A DNA stretch of 45,219 nt from assembly GCA_016219645.1 (NCBI GenBank), contig JACRLR010000012.1, positions 1 through 45,219 on the forward strand, written 5' to 3'. The notes under the pieces were generated by a model that had not been told where the DNA came from, searched no databases, and saw nothing but the letters and a program-made list of their open reading frames with translations. The translations under genes were made by a program, and so were the position numbers. Position 1 is the stretch's first letter. Each line of letters opens with the position of its first letter. This DNA is from Nitrospirota bacterium (GTDB taxonomy: Bacteria; Nitrospirota; Nitrospiria; Nitrospirales; Nitrospiraceae). This document shows, piece by piece, positions 33,324-41,512 of this stretch.

Positions 33324-33440
33324 CTATGATTCTTTCTTAAAAACCTGTCTCACCACATACACGAACATGACAAGCAACACGAGCACGCCAATCCCGGCTA
33401 GTGCGCCGATCACAAGGTTCTCTGTCGCGACGGACTCCAT
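33324..33440 (-). CDS. Small single-span membrane protein (38 residues)
   Basis: From ATG 33440 the product is MESVATENLVIGALAGIG followed by a hydrophobic span (VLVLLVMFVYVVRQVF) and ends KKES. It has one membrane helix with a positive C-terminus. The start site is weak (ggtcccctg before ATG). It sits in a 176-base gap between the MFS and ribE genes on their strand. Its composition and position argue for a real gene, but no family is recognised. Confidence 0.45.
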   Translation of the reverse strand: MESVATENLVIGALAGIGVLVLLVMFVYVVRQVFKKES

Positions 33441-33466
33441 CAGGGGACCATTATATAGTATCCACG

Positions 33467-34636
33467 CTACGTCCGCCTCATCATCACCCAGAAAATCGAT
33501 GCCGCGACGAGTTGCAGGCCGGCGATGATGGCAAAGGCGTTGGCATAGTTCAGTTGCGCTATCAGGACCCCTGCTAGGAGCGGCCCGGCAGCGTGTCCGA
33601 TATCTCCAATCGTCCCTTGCATACCCATCCCGGCCCCGAGCCCCTTGAACTCGGAGCTGTCCGCGACCAACGCGGACGAGGAGGAGGAAACAATGGCCTC
33701 GCCAAATCCGAATCCTGCCGACAGCATCAGTAACAACCAAAACATCGAGACTTGGGGGATGCAGACGAAGGTCGCAGCACAGACTATGAGCCCGATGACG
33801 ATCAGCGGCTGACGCCCGATGCTATCAGACACCCGGCCCATAATCGGCTTGGAAACAAGCGACGTAAGGGCCTGAACCGTAAACAACAGGCCGACTTCCC
33901 CCGGGTTCAACCCTGCTGAAACCCCGTAGAGGGGAAGAAATGCCATCAAGGCCCCATTCGCAATCATCTTGGCCGCGTCGGTCGAACTGGTAATGAGCAC
34001 CTTGCGATTCTTGGCCACCACCCTGAATCCCTTCCACATCTCCGCCATTAGAGGAGCCATCCCCTTCTCCTGAACACGATGAGGGGGCGGTGTGAGGCGC
34101 AGGCTGTAGAAGATGGCAATGGCGATGCAACCGAATATCCCGGCGGTCATGAAAGCAGAGGAGAACCCCGACGCATAGATCAAATAGCCGCCGATAAAGG
34201 GTCCGAGCAAAGCGCCGGACTGCGTCGAGGCTGTATAGGTGCCGAGCGCGGCGCCCCGTCGTTCTCGGTAGAGATCAGCGACGGTCGCCAATGCACTCGG
34301 CGCAAAGATGGCGGTGGCCAGCCCATGAAAAAACCTCAAGGTGGTTAGAACATCCAGGTCTGTCACCCAGGGGTAGAGAAACGGAGGGAGCCCGAAGGCC
34401 ACCACACCGATCTGTAAGAGGAACCGCCGGCCATAGATGTCTGACAGTGCTCCTGACGGCAGTTTGAGGAACACGCCTGTAAGGGTGGAGACCGACACGA
34501 TGAGCCCGATCCGCTCTGGACTGGCTCCCAGCGATTCTGCGAACAGCGCCAGCACCGGCATCCGGACCATGTTATAGCTGATAAAGCAGAACACGCCGAC
34601 GGTGCAGAGCAACGTAAAGCTGCGTGACATCGTCAT
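33467..34636 (-). CDS. Major facilitator superfamily transporter
   Basis: The 389-residue protein has about twelve membrane segments. The loop 2-3 signature reads LPSGALSDIYGRRFLLQIGV, with its repeat in VSKPIMGRVSDSIGRQPLIV, both clearly MFS drug/H+-antiporter style. LGTYTASTQSGALLGPFIGG resembles antiporter motif C. Substrate is unknown. Being inside a row with ribD and ribE does not by itself make it a flavin carrier. Its ATG overlaps the stop of the previous gene (ATGA), so translation is coupled. Confidence 0.9.
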   Translation of the reverse strand: MTMSRSFTLLCTVGVFCFISYNMVRMPVLALFAESLGASPERIGLIVSVSTLTGVFLKLPSGALSDIYGRRFLLQIGVVAFGLPPFLYPWVTDLDVLTTLRFFHGLATAIFAPSALATVADLYRERRGAALGTYTASTQSGALLGPFIGGYLIYASGFSSAFMTAGIFGCIAIAIFYSLRLTPPPHRVQEKGMAPLMAEMWKGFRVVAKNRKVLITSSTDAAKMIANGALMAFLPLYGVSAGLNPGEVGLLFTVQALTSLVSKPIMGRVSDSIGRQPLIVIGLIVCAATFVCIPQVSMFWLLLMLSAGFGFGEAIVSSSSSALVADSSEFKGLGAGMGMQGTIGDIGHAAGPLLAGVLIAQLNYANAFAIIAGLQLVAASIFWVMMRRT

Positions 34637-35454
34637 GGTGCAAGTGCCTTGGATGGAGACGACGCGCCGCGGGAATGTGACAGATTGTCCAGCGCCTGTT
34701 TCAGGAACGCCACCTCATCATCCGGCAATGGCGGAGGGCCGGTTGCCTCCAAAAGAACCCGATCGGGATGTCGCCACATTTCTTGCCCCAGACGATTGAC
34801 AACCGTGATGCCTTTGATCAACTTCCCTGCAACGGTGCGCCCGACAAGTGGCCTGATGAGCGACACCAGTCCTGCCAACAGACGGTTGTTCAGCTTCGTA
34901 TAGGCCACCAGCGTCGTTTCGACCCTGTCGTTCCGCTCTTCATCTTGGACCGGATTCATTTTCAGAAATACGACGGCCTTCGCGGTGATGTCCGGCAGCA
35001 GAGTGCTCGTGTGGGATCCTTCCACATAGTAAATCCGATTGGTGGAGTCTTGATACAGGAGTTCGACGATCCCTTCTGTTCCATCACCATCGTTGCACCA
35101 AAATCGGCCAGCTTCCCTGGCCTCCGACTTATAGGGACTGAGAGCGAGTCGATTGATCAACGTGGCCGCCATTGGCGGCCGGTCCAGGAGATAGCGATAG
35201 ACCGGCTCGGGCAGCTGTATCCGTATCGGCCCGACGCGATTGACCGTCGTGTAGTCACTGACGATCGACTGCAGGGGACAGACCCAGTGTGTCCCAATCT
35301 CTTCAACAGGGAACGTCACCCCTTCATGTTGAGAAGGCAGGACACAGGTCTCTGATTGGGCCAAGCTGGAATAGAGAGTCACACTGAACCCGATCACGAC
35401 GAACAAAGACGGAAAGCCGGCCCTTTTTGCACCCAATGATCGGGGGATCATCAC
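34633..35454 (-). CDS. Exported protein of unknown function
   Basis: A 273-residue protein with a signal segment (FPSLFVVIGFSVTLYSSLAQ, then SETC). The mature part includes PEPVYRYLLDRPPMAATLIN, GIVELLYQDSTNRIYYVEGS and TLVAYTKLNNRLLAGLVSLI, then a proline/serine-rich end. Alternating strands with a long helix could suggest a lipid-binding START-like fold, but I cannot assign it. GTG at 35454 or ATG at 35451 starts it, overlapping the hydrolase stop; its own stop overlaps the MFS start. It is fixed in the ppdK-rib row by these overlaps. Confidence 0.75.
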   Translation of the reverse strand: MMIPRSLGAKRAGFPSLFVVIGFSVTLYSSLAQSETCVLPSQHEGVTFPVEEIGTHWVCPLQSIVSDYTTVNRVGPIRIQLPEPVYRYLLDRPPMAATLINRLALSPYKSEAREAGRFWCNDGDGTEGIVELLYQDSTNRIYYVEGSHTSTLLPDITAKAVVFLKMNPVQDEERNDRVETTLVAYTKLNNRLLAGLVSLIRPLVGRTVAGKLIKGITVVNRLGQEMWRHPDRVLLEATGPPPLPDDEVAFLKQALDNLSHSRGASSPSKALAP

Positions 35455-36740
35455 GGCTGTTTTCGAACTTGAACGGCGAGATGGATCGGAAAGAGTTGCT
35501 GAGAGTCCTGTCGCAGACGAGCTTGTCGCAACAAAGTCTCAATGGATGGCGTCACAAGACCTTCGAAAGATACTTGCCCATTGGTGAGCACCACCACCGG
35601 TTTGGAAGAATCGATGAGCTGCTCGTTCAAAAAGAGGCTGTAGCGTTGAACCCGGACAGCTTGGACTTCGATGCGATTCGGCGCCACGATGGAAGCGTCC
35701 AGCCTCGCATATTCCCGGCGTTTGATCAGGTCGTCTCGTTTGCTGATCAGATCTTCGGAAAATGCGGCAATGGGATCGGTCGCATCGATGCGCACCCATC
35801 CAAACGGTTGAAGGTGGCTGGCCTCACGTACCACCGTCACGGTTCTCGGCAAGGGATTACGTCGTTGCGTGTGAAACCAGTTGACCAGTTCAGGCAATTC
35901 CTCCTTTGGAAAGTAGTGCCCGCCCGCCATGGGGTGCTCACGATCATGTTCCCGATAGACAAAGGAATACCCCAACCTGGTCAATTCTTGCGTAATCGCA
36001 CGGCTGAGCTCCACCGGCATCACCTCATCCTTGACACCATGAATGATATAGATCGGCGTCGAACGCAGGTTAGCCAGGAACGGCATCAACACGTTGTCGA
36101 GGCCGCTTGCCATGGGGGCAAGGCCTGCGAACAGAGGCGCCTGATGCATGCCGATCACCCAGGCCCCGATTCCACCGTTGGACATGCCGGTGAGAAAGAT
36201 CCGGTCAGGGTCGATGTGATAGCGCCGTTGCACGGAATGGATCGTCGCTAACACCAACTCCTCCGCCCCTCTCGTAAACCATGCGCCCATTGGCGCAGTC
36301 GGACAGGCCACGATAAATTCTCCCCCCAATCGAGCCTCCCAACGCTCCAGATAGGCCTCACCGGTAAATCCCGCCCCATGTAGGCAGACGACCAATCCGT
36401 ACTCTTTCGCCGGCTGATAGGTCGGGGGAATGGAGAGCGCCAGGCGAGAGGCACGTCCCTGCACATCGATTCGCTCTTCGGGAAGAGTCCCTGTCGGTTG
36501 CGGAGAATAGACCCGCTCGGTCTGAATGATTCGTACTGCCCGGTCGATCGTGATCATGGGATTGGACAGCATGGCCTGCAGGGCAGAAGCAGCCTCTTCT
36601 GCATCCGCACTATCTAAATAGCGGAAGATCTGGCTATTGAGATCGACTGGAGGTGGGACAGCATCAGCCGCCGCCACCGCCTGTTCGACAAGCACCGCTA
36701 GGATGACGACAAAGACCGCACAGAGGAGCCTGGGTGTCAC
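35451..36740 (-). CDS. Exported alpha/beta-hydrolase, esterase/PHB depolymerase-like
   Basis: The 429-residue protein begins with a signal peptide (LLCAVFVVILAVLVEQAVAA). The hydrolase part shows YGLVVCLHGAGFTGEAYLER (oxyanion loop), the nucleophile in RIFLTGMSNGGIGAWVIGMH, an acid in IHGVKDEVMPVELS and histidine in MAGGHYFPKEELPELVNWF. This resembles the LpqC/PHB-depolymerase-like esterases. About 120 residues after the hydrolase domain are unassigned and strand-rich. It acts in the periplasm or outside. Start and stop overlap its neighbours by four bases, so it belongs to the operon. Confidence 0.82.
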   Translation of the reverse strand: MTPRLLCAVFVVILAVLVEQAVAAADAVPPPVDLNSQIFRYLDSADAEEAASALQAMLSNPMITIDRAVRIIQTERVYSPQPTGTLPEERIDVQGRASRLALSIPPTYQPAKEYGLVVCLHGAGFTGEAYLERWEARLGGEFIVACPTAPMGAWFTRGAEELVLATIHSVQRRYHIDPDRIFLTGMSNGGIGAWVIGMHQAPLFAGLAPMASGLDNVLMPFLANLRSTPIYIIHGVKDEVMPVELSRAITQELTRLGYSFVYREHDREHPMAGGHYFPKEELPELVNWFHTQRRNPLPRTVTVVREASHLQPFGWVRIDATDPIAAFSEDLISKRDDLIKRREYARLDASIVAPNRIEVQAVRVQRYSLFLNEQLIDSSKPVVVLTNGQVSFEGLVTPSIETLLRQARLRQDSQQLFPIHLAVQVRKQP

Positions 36741-37855
36741 AGATCTCCTTCCACAACCAGATCATTCCCGGTCCGGCGAACCGATACATGGCGCAATTTC
36801 AGCACCTGGGCCAAGCGCGTCGGACCCCGGTCTCCGATCATCGCCTTGGCATCCTGCCCTCCCATCAGAGTAGGCGCAAGATACAGAACGACGTGATTGA
36901 CGAGTTTCTCCCGTAGGGCCGAGGCATTCATTGTGCTGCCCCCCTCGATAAGCAGAGAAGTGATTCCCCGCTTGCCTAAGACCTTCAGCAAAGCTGAAAA
37001 CGAAACGCGCCCTTTTTTTGCCGAAATGGCTACAACTTCCACTCCGGCCCGTTCAACTGAACGACGGCGTGGACGGGAGGCACGGCTCGTGGTCGCGATC
37101 AATGTCTTTGCCCGGCCCTGCTTAGCACAGACCTTCGCCGTCGATGGCGTCCTGAGGCAGCTATCGAGCACGACGCGTAACGGTTGCCGAGGCGCGAACT
37201 TGAGCGGCCGGTCGGACAGTCGAGCCGTCAACGTGGGATTATCATTGAGCACGGTGCCGACCCCGATGACGACTGCATCCACCAGACTCCTGCGTCGATG
37301 CGCATCCTGCCGCGCGGGCCGACCGGTAATCCATCGCGACTCTCCCTTCGCCGTGGCTATCTTTCCATCCAATGTCATCCCGGCTTTGAGGATCACGTAG
37401 GGAAGACCGGTCGTTGCCCAGTGACTGTACCAGCGATTCAGCTGTGAGGCTTTCTCTTGTGCAACGTCCGTCGTCACAGCAATCCCAGCCCGGCGCAGAG
37501 CAACAATCCCCCGTCCTTTGACCTGACGATTGGGGTCAGCCATAGCCACCACCACCTGCCGCACGCCTGATCGAATGATGGCCGGCACACAGGGTGGGGT
37601 TCGTTTGAGGAGATGGCAACAGGGTTCGAGCGTGACATAGAGCGTCGCACCCTTGGCGCGTCGCCCAGCTTGATTGAGTGCAAGAATTTCTGCGTGGGGC
37701 TTCCCCGGACCGTGGTGATACCCACGGCCGACGATACGGCCGTCCCTGACGACGAGGGCCCCGACCATCGGATTCGGGCTGGTCTTGCCCCGGCCCTTCG
37801 CCGCGAGACGAAGGGCCAGGGTCATGAAGCGGAGGTGCTGTGTGGTGGCAGTCAC
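36737..37855 (-). CDS. ribD: Bifunctional riboflavin biosynthesis deaminase/reductase
   Basis: The 372-residue protein carries both RibD activities, deamination and side-chain reduction of the pyrimidine intermediate. The deaminase half has PNPMVGALVVRDGRIVGRGY, HAEILAL and the zinc site TLEPCCHLLKRTPPC. The reductase half has LKAGMTLDGKIATAKGESRW, VIGVGTVLNDNPTLTARLSD and LLIEGGSTMNASALREKLVN. It overlaps ppdK upstream and the hydrolase downstream by four bases each. No FMN riboswitch is seen, consistent with a place inside an operon. Confidence 0.95.
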   Translation of the reverse strand: MTATTQHLRFMTLALRLAAKGRGKTSPNPMVGALVVRDGRIVGRGYHHGPGKPHAEILALNQAGRRAKGATLYVTLEPCCHLLKRTPPCVPAIIRSGVRQVVVAMADPNRQVKGRGIVALRRAGIAVTTDVAQEKASQLNRWYSHWATTGLPYVILKAGMTLDGKIATAKGESRWITGRPARQDAHRRRSLVDAVVIGVGTVLNDNPTLTARLSDRPLKFAPRQPLRVVLDSCLRTPSTAKVCAKQGRAKTLIATTSRASRPRRRSVERAGVEVVAISAKKGRVSFSALLKVLGKRGITSLLIEGGSTMNASALREKLVNHVVLYLAPTLMGGQDAKAMIGDRGPTRLAQVLKLRHVSVRRTGNDLVVEGDL

Positions 37856-40683
37856 CGTTTCTTGCGTGCTATGCGCGGGCCGCGAGGCTGCCGAGCCGAC
37901 TTCGTCTTCAGAGTCCTGGTCGCGTCCTGCTTCGCCTGTGATCGAGGTCCTGAAACCTTGCGCGCGGGGAGAGATCGGTTCGATGCAGCTTCAGCTAAGG
38001 CCGCATGGGCTGCCGCGAGCCGCGCAATGGGGATGCGGTAGGGCGAGCAACTCACGTAGTCCAATCCCAATTCATGGCAGAACTCAACGGAACTGGGATC
38101 GCCGCCGTGCTCACCACAAATGCCCAGCTTGATTCCAGGACGGGTTTTCCGACCACCGGCGATGGCCTGCCTCATCAAGGCCCCCACCCCTTCCCGGTCG
38201 AGCACCGCGAAGGGATCCGCTTCCATGATATTGGCAGTCCGATAAAAATCGATGAACTTCGCCGCATCGTCGCGGGAAAAGCCGAACGTGGTTTGGGTGA
38301 GGTCGTTTGTCCCAAATGAGAAGAACTCCGCCTCTGCCGCAATGCGATCGGCCGTCACGGCGGCACGAGGCAATTCGATCATCGTGCCGACGAGATAGGA
38401 GAGCTTCGTGTTGTACTGCTTCATCGTCTCCTGCGCCACCTCGCGAATCAAATCTTTCTGCGCCTTCATTTCCGAAACCATGCCCACCAGCGGGATCATG
38501 ATTTCCGGGACGATCGTCTTCCCTTCCCTGGCCAGTTCGCACGCGGCCTCCATGATCGCCCGTGCCTGCATGCGGGTAATCTCCGGCATCGTGATGCCAA
38601 GCCGGCACCCGCGTAACCCGAGCATGGGATTGAACTCGTGGAGTTCTTCGACTCGTGCCAACAACCGACGCTTTTCCTGGAGTTTGCTTCCATCGCGTCC
38701 GGTCAGCTCCAACTGTGCAATCTCGACCATCAATTCCTCACGCTTCGGCAAAAATTCGTGCAACGGAGGATCGAGTAGACGGATGGTGACCGGATAGCCG
38801 GCCATCTCGCGATAGAGCCCGATGAAATCCTGTTTTTGCAAGGGCAAGAGTTGATCGAGGAATTTTTCCCGCTCCTCTTTCGTCCGGGCCAAAATCATCT
38901 TTTGCATGATCGGAATGCGATCCTCGGCGAAAAACATGTGTTCCGTCCTGCAGAGGCCGATCCCCTCTGCGCCAAATCCCCGCGCAATGTTCGCCTGATC
39001 CGGCACGTCTGCGTTGGCGCGAACATGCAGTCTCCGTGCGCCATCGGCCCATGACAGAATCAGCGCGAACCGCTGGTACTTGTCAGACTTCTTCGCATCC
39101 AACTTGCCCTGGATGACTTGAATGATTTCAGATTCGACGACGGGAAGATCCCCCTCGTACACATTGCCGGTCGAACCGTTGATCGAAAGATAGTCTCCTT
39201 CACGGAAGACTTTGGCTCCGATGCGGACGGACTGGCCATCCAGTACCTCCACCGCATCACAGCCTGCCACGCAGACCTTGCCCATTTGCCGGGCCACCAC
39301 CGCCGCGTGGGACGTCATCCCACCTCGCGCCGTCAGAAATCCAGCGGCTGCGTTCATCCCATGAATATCGTCAGGGCTCGTTTCCTGCCTGACCAGTACC
39401 ACACGGGCACCGGACTCCTTCATCGTCACGGCCCGATCCGGAGTGAGCGCGATCTTTCCGGCTGCTGCGCCAGGACCTGCTGGAAGGCCTTTCCCCAATG
39501 GATTGGATTTCGCCTCTTCTTTCGTGTCGAAAATCGGGTAGAGGTATTGCGCCAATTGCTCCGGCCCGATCCGTTGCACGGCTTCCTGCTTCGAAATCAG
39601 GCGTTCTCTGACCATATCGACTGCAATCTTCACGGCAGCAATGCCGGTCCGTTTCCCGACTCGAGTTTGCAGCATGTAGAGCTTGCCCTCTTGGATCGTA
39701 AATTCCAAATCAAGCATGTCCCGGTAATGCTTTTCGAGCCTCTTGTACGTGTGCTCCAGTTCCCTGTACGCCTCCGGCACATTCTTCGCGAGGGCGTTCA
39801 CCGGAAGGGGCGTTCTGATACCGGCGACGACATCCTCGCCTTGCGCATTCATCAAACACTCGCCGAAAAAGTTTTTATCGCCGGAAGCCGGGTCCCGGGT
39901 GAACGCCACACCGGTGCCGCTCGTCTCTCCCATGTTTCCAAATACCATCGCCACCACGTTGATCGCCGTGCCCCAGGAGTCCGGAATCGCGTAGAGACGC
40001 CGATAGGTGACGGCCCGTGCGCCGAACCATGAAGAAAAGACGGCGTTGACGGCCAAGCGAAGCTGCTCGAGCGGCTCATCGGGGAAATCTTTCTTGGTCT
40101 CTTCCTTTATCAACGCCTTGAAGCTGGCGACCAATTCACGGAGATGCCGCGCATCGAGATGGGTCTCGTGCGGTACGCCTACTTCCGCCTTCTTATGTTT
40201 GAGGATCGCTTCGAAATGTTCTCGTGGCACACCCATGACGATGCTGCCGTACATGGACACAAAACGGCGATAGCTGTCCTGGGCAAACCGATCGTTGCGT
40301 GTTTTTGCCGCCAGTCCTTCGACCGTCTTGGTCGTCAGACCGACATTCAACACTGTATCCATCATGCCAGGCATCGAAGCCCTGGCACCGGACCGGACCG
40401 AGACCAGCAATGGCCGCTCAGGGTCGCCGAATTCCATACCCATCGACCGCTCGACCCGCTTGAGCGCTTTCAATGCGGCCTCCCACATGCCGGGAGGATA
40501 CTGTTTCCCGTTCTTGTAATATTCGACGCAGGCCTCGGTGGAAATCGTGAAGCCGGGGGGAACGGAGATGCCGAGATTCGTCATTTCGGCAAGTCCGGCA
40601 CCTTTCCCACCAAGCAGTTCTTTCATGTTGGAGGTCCCTTCGGCCGAACCGTCGCCGAAGTAGTACACATATTTCTTTGCCAC
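37852..40683 (-). CDS. ppdK: Pyruvate, phosphate dikinase
   Basis: PPDK interconverts pyruvate, ATP and phosphate with PEP, AMP and pyrophosphate. The 943-residue protein has the ATP-grasp part (MKELLGGKGAGLAEMTNLGI, SVRSGARASMPGMMDTVLNV), the swivel histidine in TARGGMTSHAAVVARQMGKV, and the PEP barrel (LCRTEHMFFAEDRI, FGTNDLTQTTFGFSRDD, GICGEHGGDPSSVEFCHELG). The family average is near 880-900 residues. The excess is a C-terminal basic tail of about 45 residues, rich in Lys/Arg/Ser (TLKTKSARQPRGPRIARKKR). It is the first gene of the row and overlaps ribD by four bases. It would serve gluconeogenesis or the reductive TCA cycle. Confidence 0.96.
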   Translation of the reverse strand: MAKKYVYYFGDGSAEGTSNMKELLGGKGAGLAEMTNLGISVPPGFTISTEACVEYYKNGKQYPPGMWEAALKALKRVERSMGMEFGDPERPLLVSVRSGARASMPGMMDTVLNVGLTTKTVEGLAAKTRNDRFAQDSYRRFVSMYGSIVMGVPREHFEAILKHKKAEVGVPHETHLDARHLRELVASFKALIKEETKKDFPDEPLEQLRLAVNAVFSSWFGARAVTYRRLYAIPDSWGTAINVVAMVFGNMGETSGTGVAFTRDPASGDKNFFGECLMNAQGEDVVAGIRTPLPVNALAKNVPEAYRELEHTYKRLEKHYRDMLDLEFTIQEGKLYMLQTRVGKRTGIAAVKIAVDMVRERLISKQEAVQRIGPEQLAQYLYPIFDTKEEAKSNPLGKGLPAGPGAAAGKIALTPDRAVTMKESGARVVLVRQETSPDDIHGMNAAAGFLTARGGMTSHAAVVARQMGKVCVAGCDAVEVLDGQSVRIGAKVFREGDYLSINGSTGNVYEGDLPVVESEIIQVIQGKLDAKKSDKYQRFALILSWADGARRLHVRANADVPDQANIARGFGAEGIGLCRTEHMFFAEDRIPIMQKMILARTKEEREKFLDQLLPLQKQDFIGLYREMAGYPVTIRLLDPPLHEFLPKREELMVEIAQLELTGRDGSKLQEKRRLLARVEELHEFNPMLGLRGCRLGITMPEITRMQARAIMEAACELAREGKTIVPEIMIPLVGMVSEMKAQKDLIREVAQETMKQYNTKLSYLVGTMIELPRAAVTADRIAAEAEFFSFGTNDLTQTTFGFSRDDAAKFIDFYRTANIMEADPFAVLDREGVGALMRQAIAGGRKTRPGIKLGICGEHGGDPSSVEFCHELGLDYVSCSPYRIPIARLAAAHAALAEAASNRSLPARKVSGPRSQAKQDATRTLKTKSARQPRGPRIARKKR

Positions 40684-40717
40684 GCTGCCCTCTCCTTCGC
40701 GTTGACGTCAGTTCAAT

Positions 40718-41209
40718 TCAATGGATAGCTGATGCTCCATGACCGGAGACGGATTCGAGGTGCAACCGATACCGTCCAACCAGATACCATTTCGCCACCA
40801 GCCCGAACGCAATAACTGCCACGAGAATCAGCACCAAGAAAAGCAACCGATAGTCGGCCTGAACTCCCCGATCCATATAATACTGCCCGTCCGGCCCATG
40901 CCGAAGCGTGATCTCCGGTTGAATCTGATGAGTCTTGCCGGACTTATCGGAGAGATTAATCCATTCCGTGCAGAGGCGCACCGGTTCCACTGCTCCCGTA
41001 ACGGTCTTCCAGCCGAGCCTGAGACAAATGTCTTGTTTGGAGTTGAATACATCTGGGGGCGCTGCCAGTTCATCGAGATTGATCCCGCTGGCCCAAAACC
41101 CAACTAGAACAATTGCGTTGCAGAACAGGATCAGAGCAAGAGACACGCCGATGGTGAACCGACGGACTTTCCTCGCCCGACGCTGACCGTCTGACAATGA
41201 TTGATCCAT
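40718..41209 (-). CDS. Membrane protein of unknown function
   Basis: The 163-residue protein has two membrane helices: RFTIGVSLALILFCNAIVLV near the start and LLFLVLILVAVIAFGLVAKW near the end. The external part between them has cysteines and strands (KQDICLRLGWKTVTGAVEPV, RLCTEWINL, GPDGQYYMDRGVQ). Two cysteines may form a disulfide. It lies 34 bases upstream of ppdK on the same strand and may be its first operon partner; glyS lies before it with a family C element between. No family is recognised. Confidence 0.72.
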   Translation of the reverse strand: MDQSLSDGQRRARKVRRFTIGVSLALILFCNAIVLVGFWASGINLDELAAPPDVFNSKQDICLRLGWKTVTGAVEPVRLCTEWINLSDKSGKTHQIQPEITLRHGPDGQYYMDRGVQADYRLLFLVLILVAVIAFGLVAKWYLVGRYRLHLESVSGHGASAIH

Positions 41210-41238
41210 CTCTACACCCGACCGTTTTGTCTCACTCG

Positions 41239-41509
41239 ATAGGTGGTCCGGATGAGTCGCCCTATTGCGCGCGACATTCTCACCCGCCCACCCACTGGCA
41301 CGTCGAGACGTGCCATTATACCCGGGCGAGGGTCTTCTGACTCCCCAACGTTCCAGAGGGAGTAGGCAGATTGTTCTTCACTGCGCGCATCGAGCGACCA
41401 CTGCTTTATCGTGGGGGCTCTGCGAGCAAGAAGAACGGTCTGCCTGCTCCCTCGCATCCTTCTGAGACCGGCCGTCACGCGAGCACGGGGGACTCACCGG
41501 ACCACCTAT
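41239..41509 (+). repeat. Family C hairpin repeat, copy 2, with a nested inner copy
   Basis: Outer arms are ATAGGTGGTCCGG (41239) and CCGGACCACCTAT (to 41509), entirely different from copy 1 but perfectly self-complementary. TGCGCGC/GCGAGCA again follows inside. The inner hairpin at 41358-41451 is identical to that at 22119-22212, and identity continues a few bases past it. It ends four bases before the glyS stop (41513-41515). Confidence 0.8.
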
Positions 41510-41512
41510 ACC

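Noticed and set aside
39118-40032. Open frame of 304 codons on the plus strand
   Set aside because: Shadow of ppdK; the same applies to the 301-codon frame opposite glyQ at 43772-44677.
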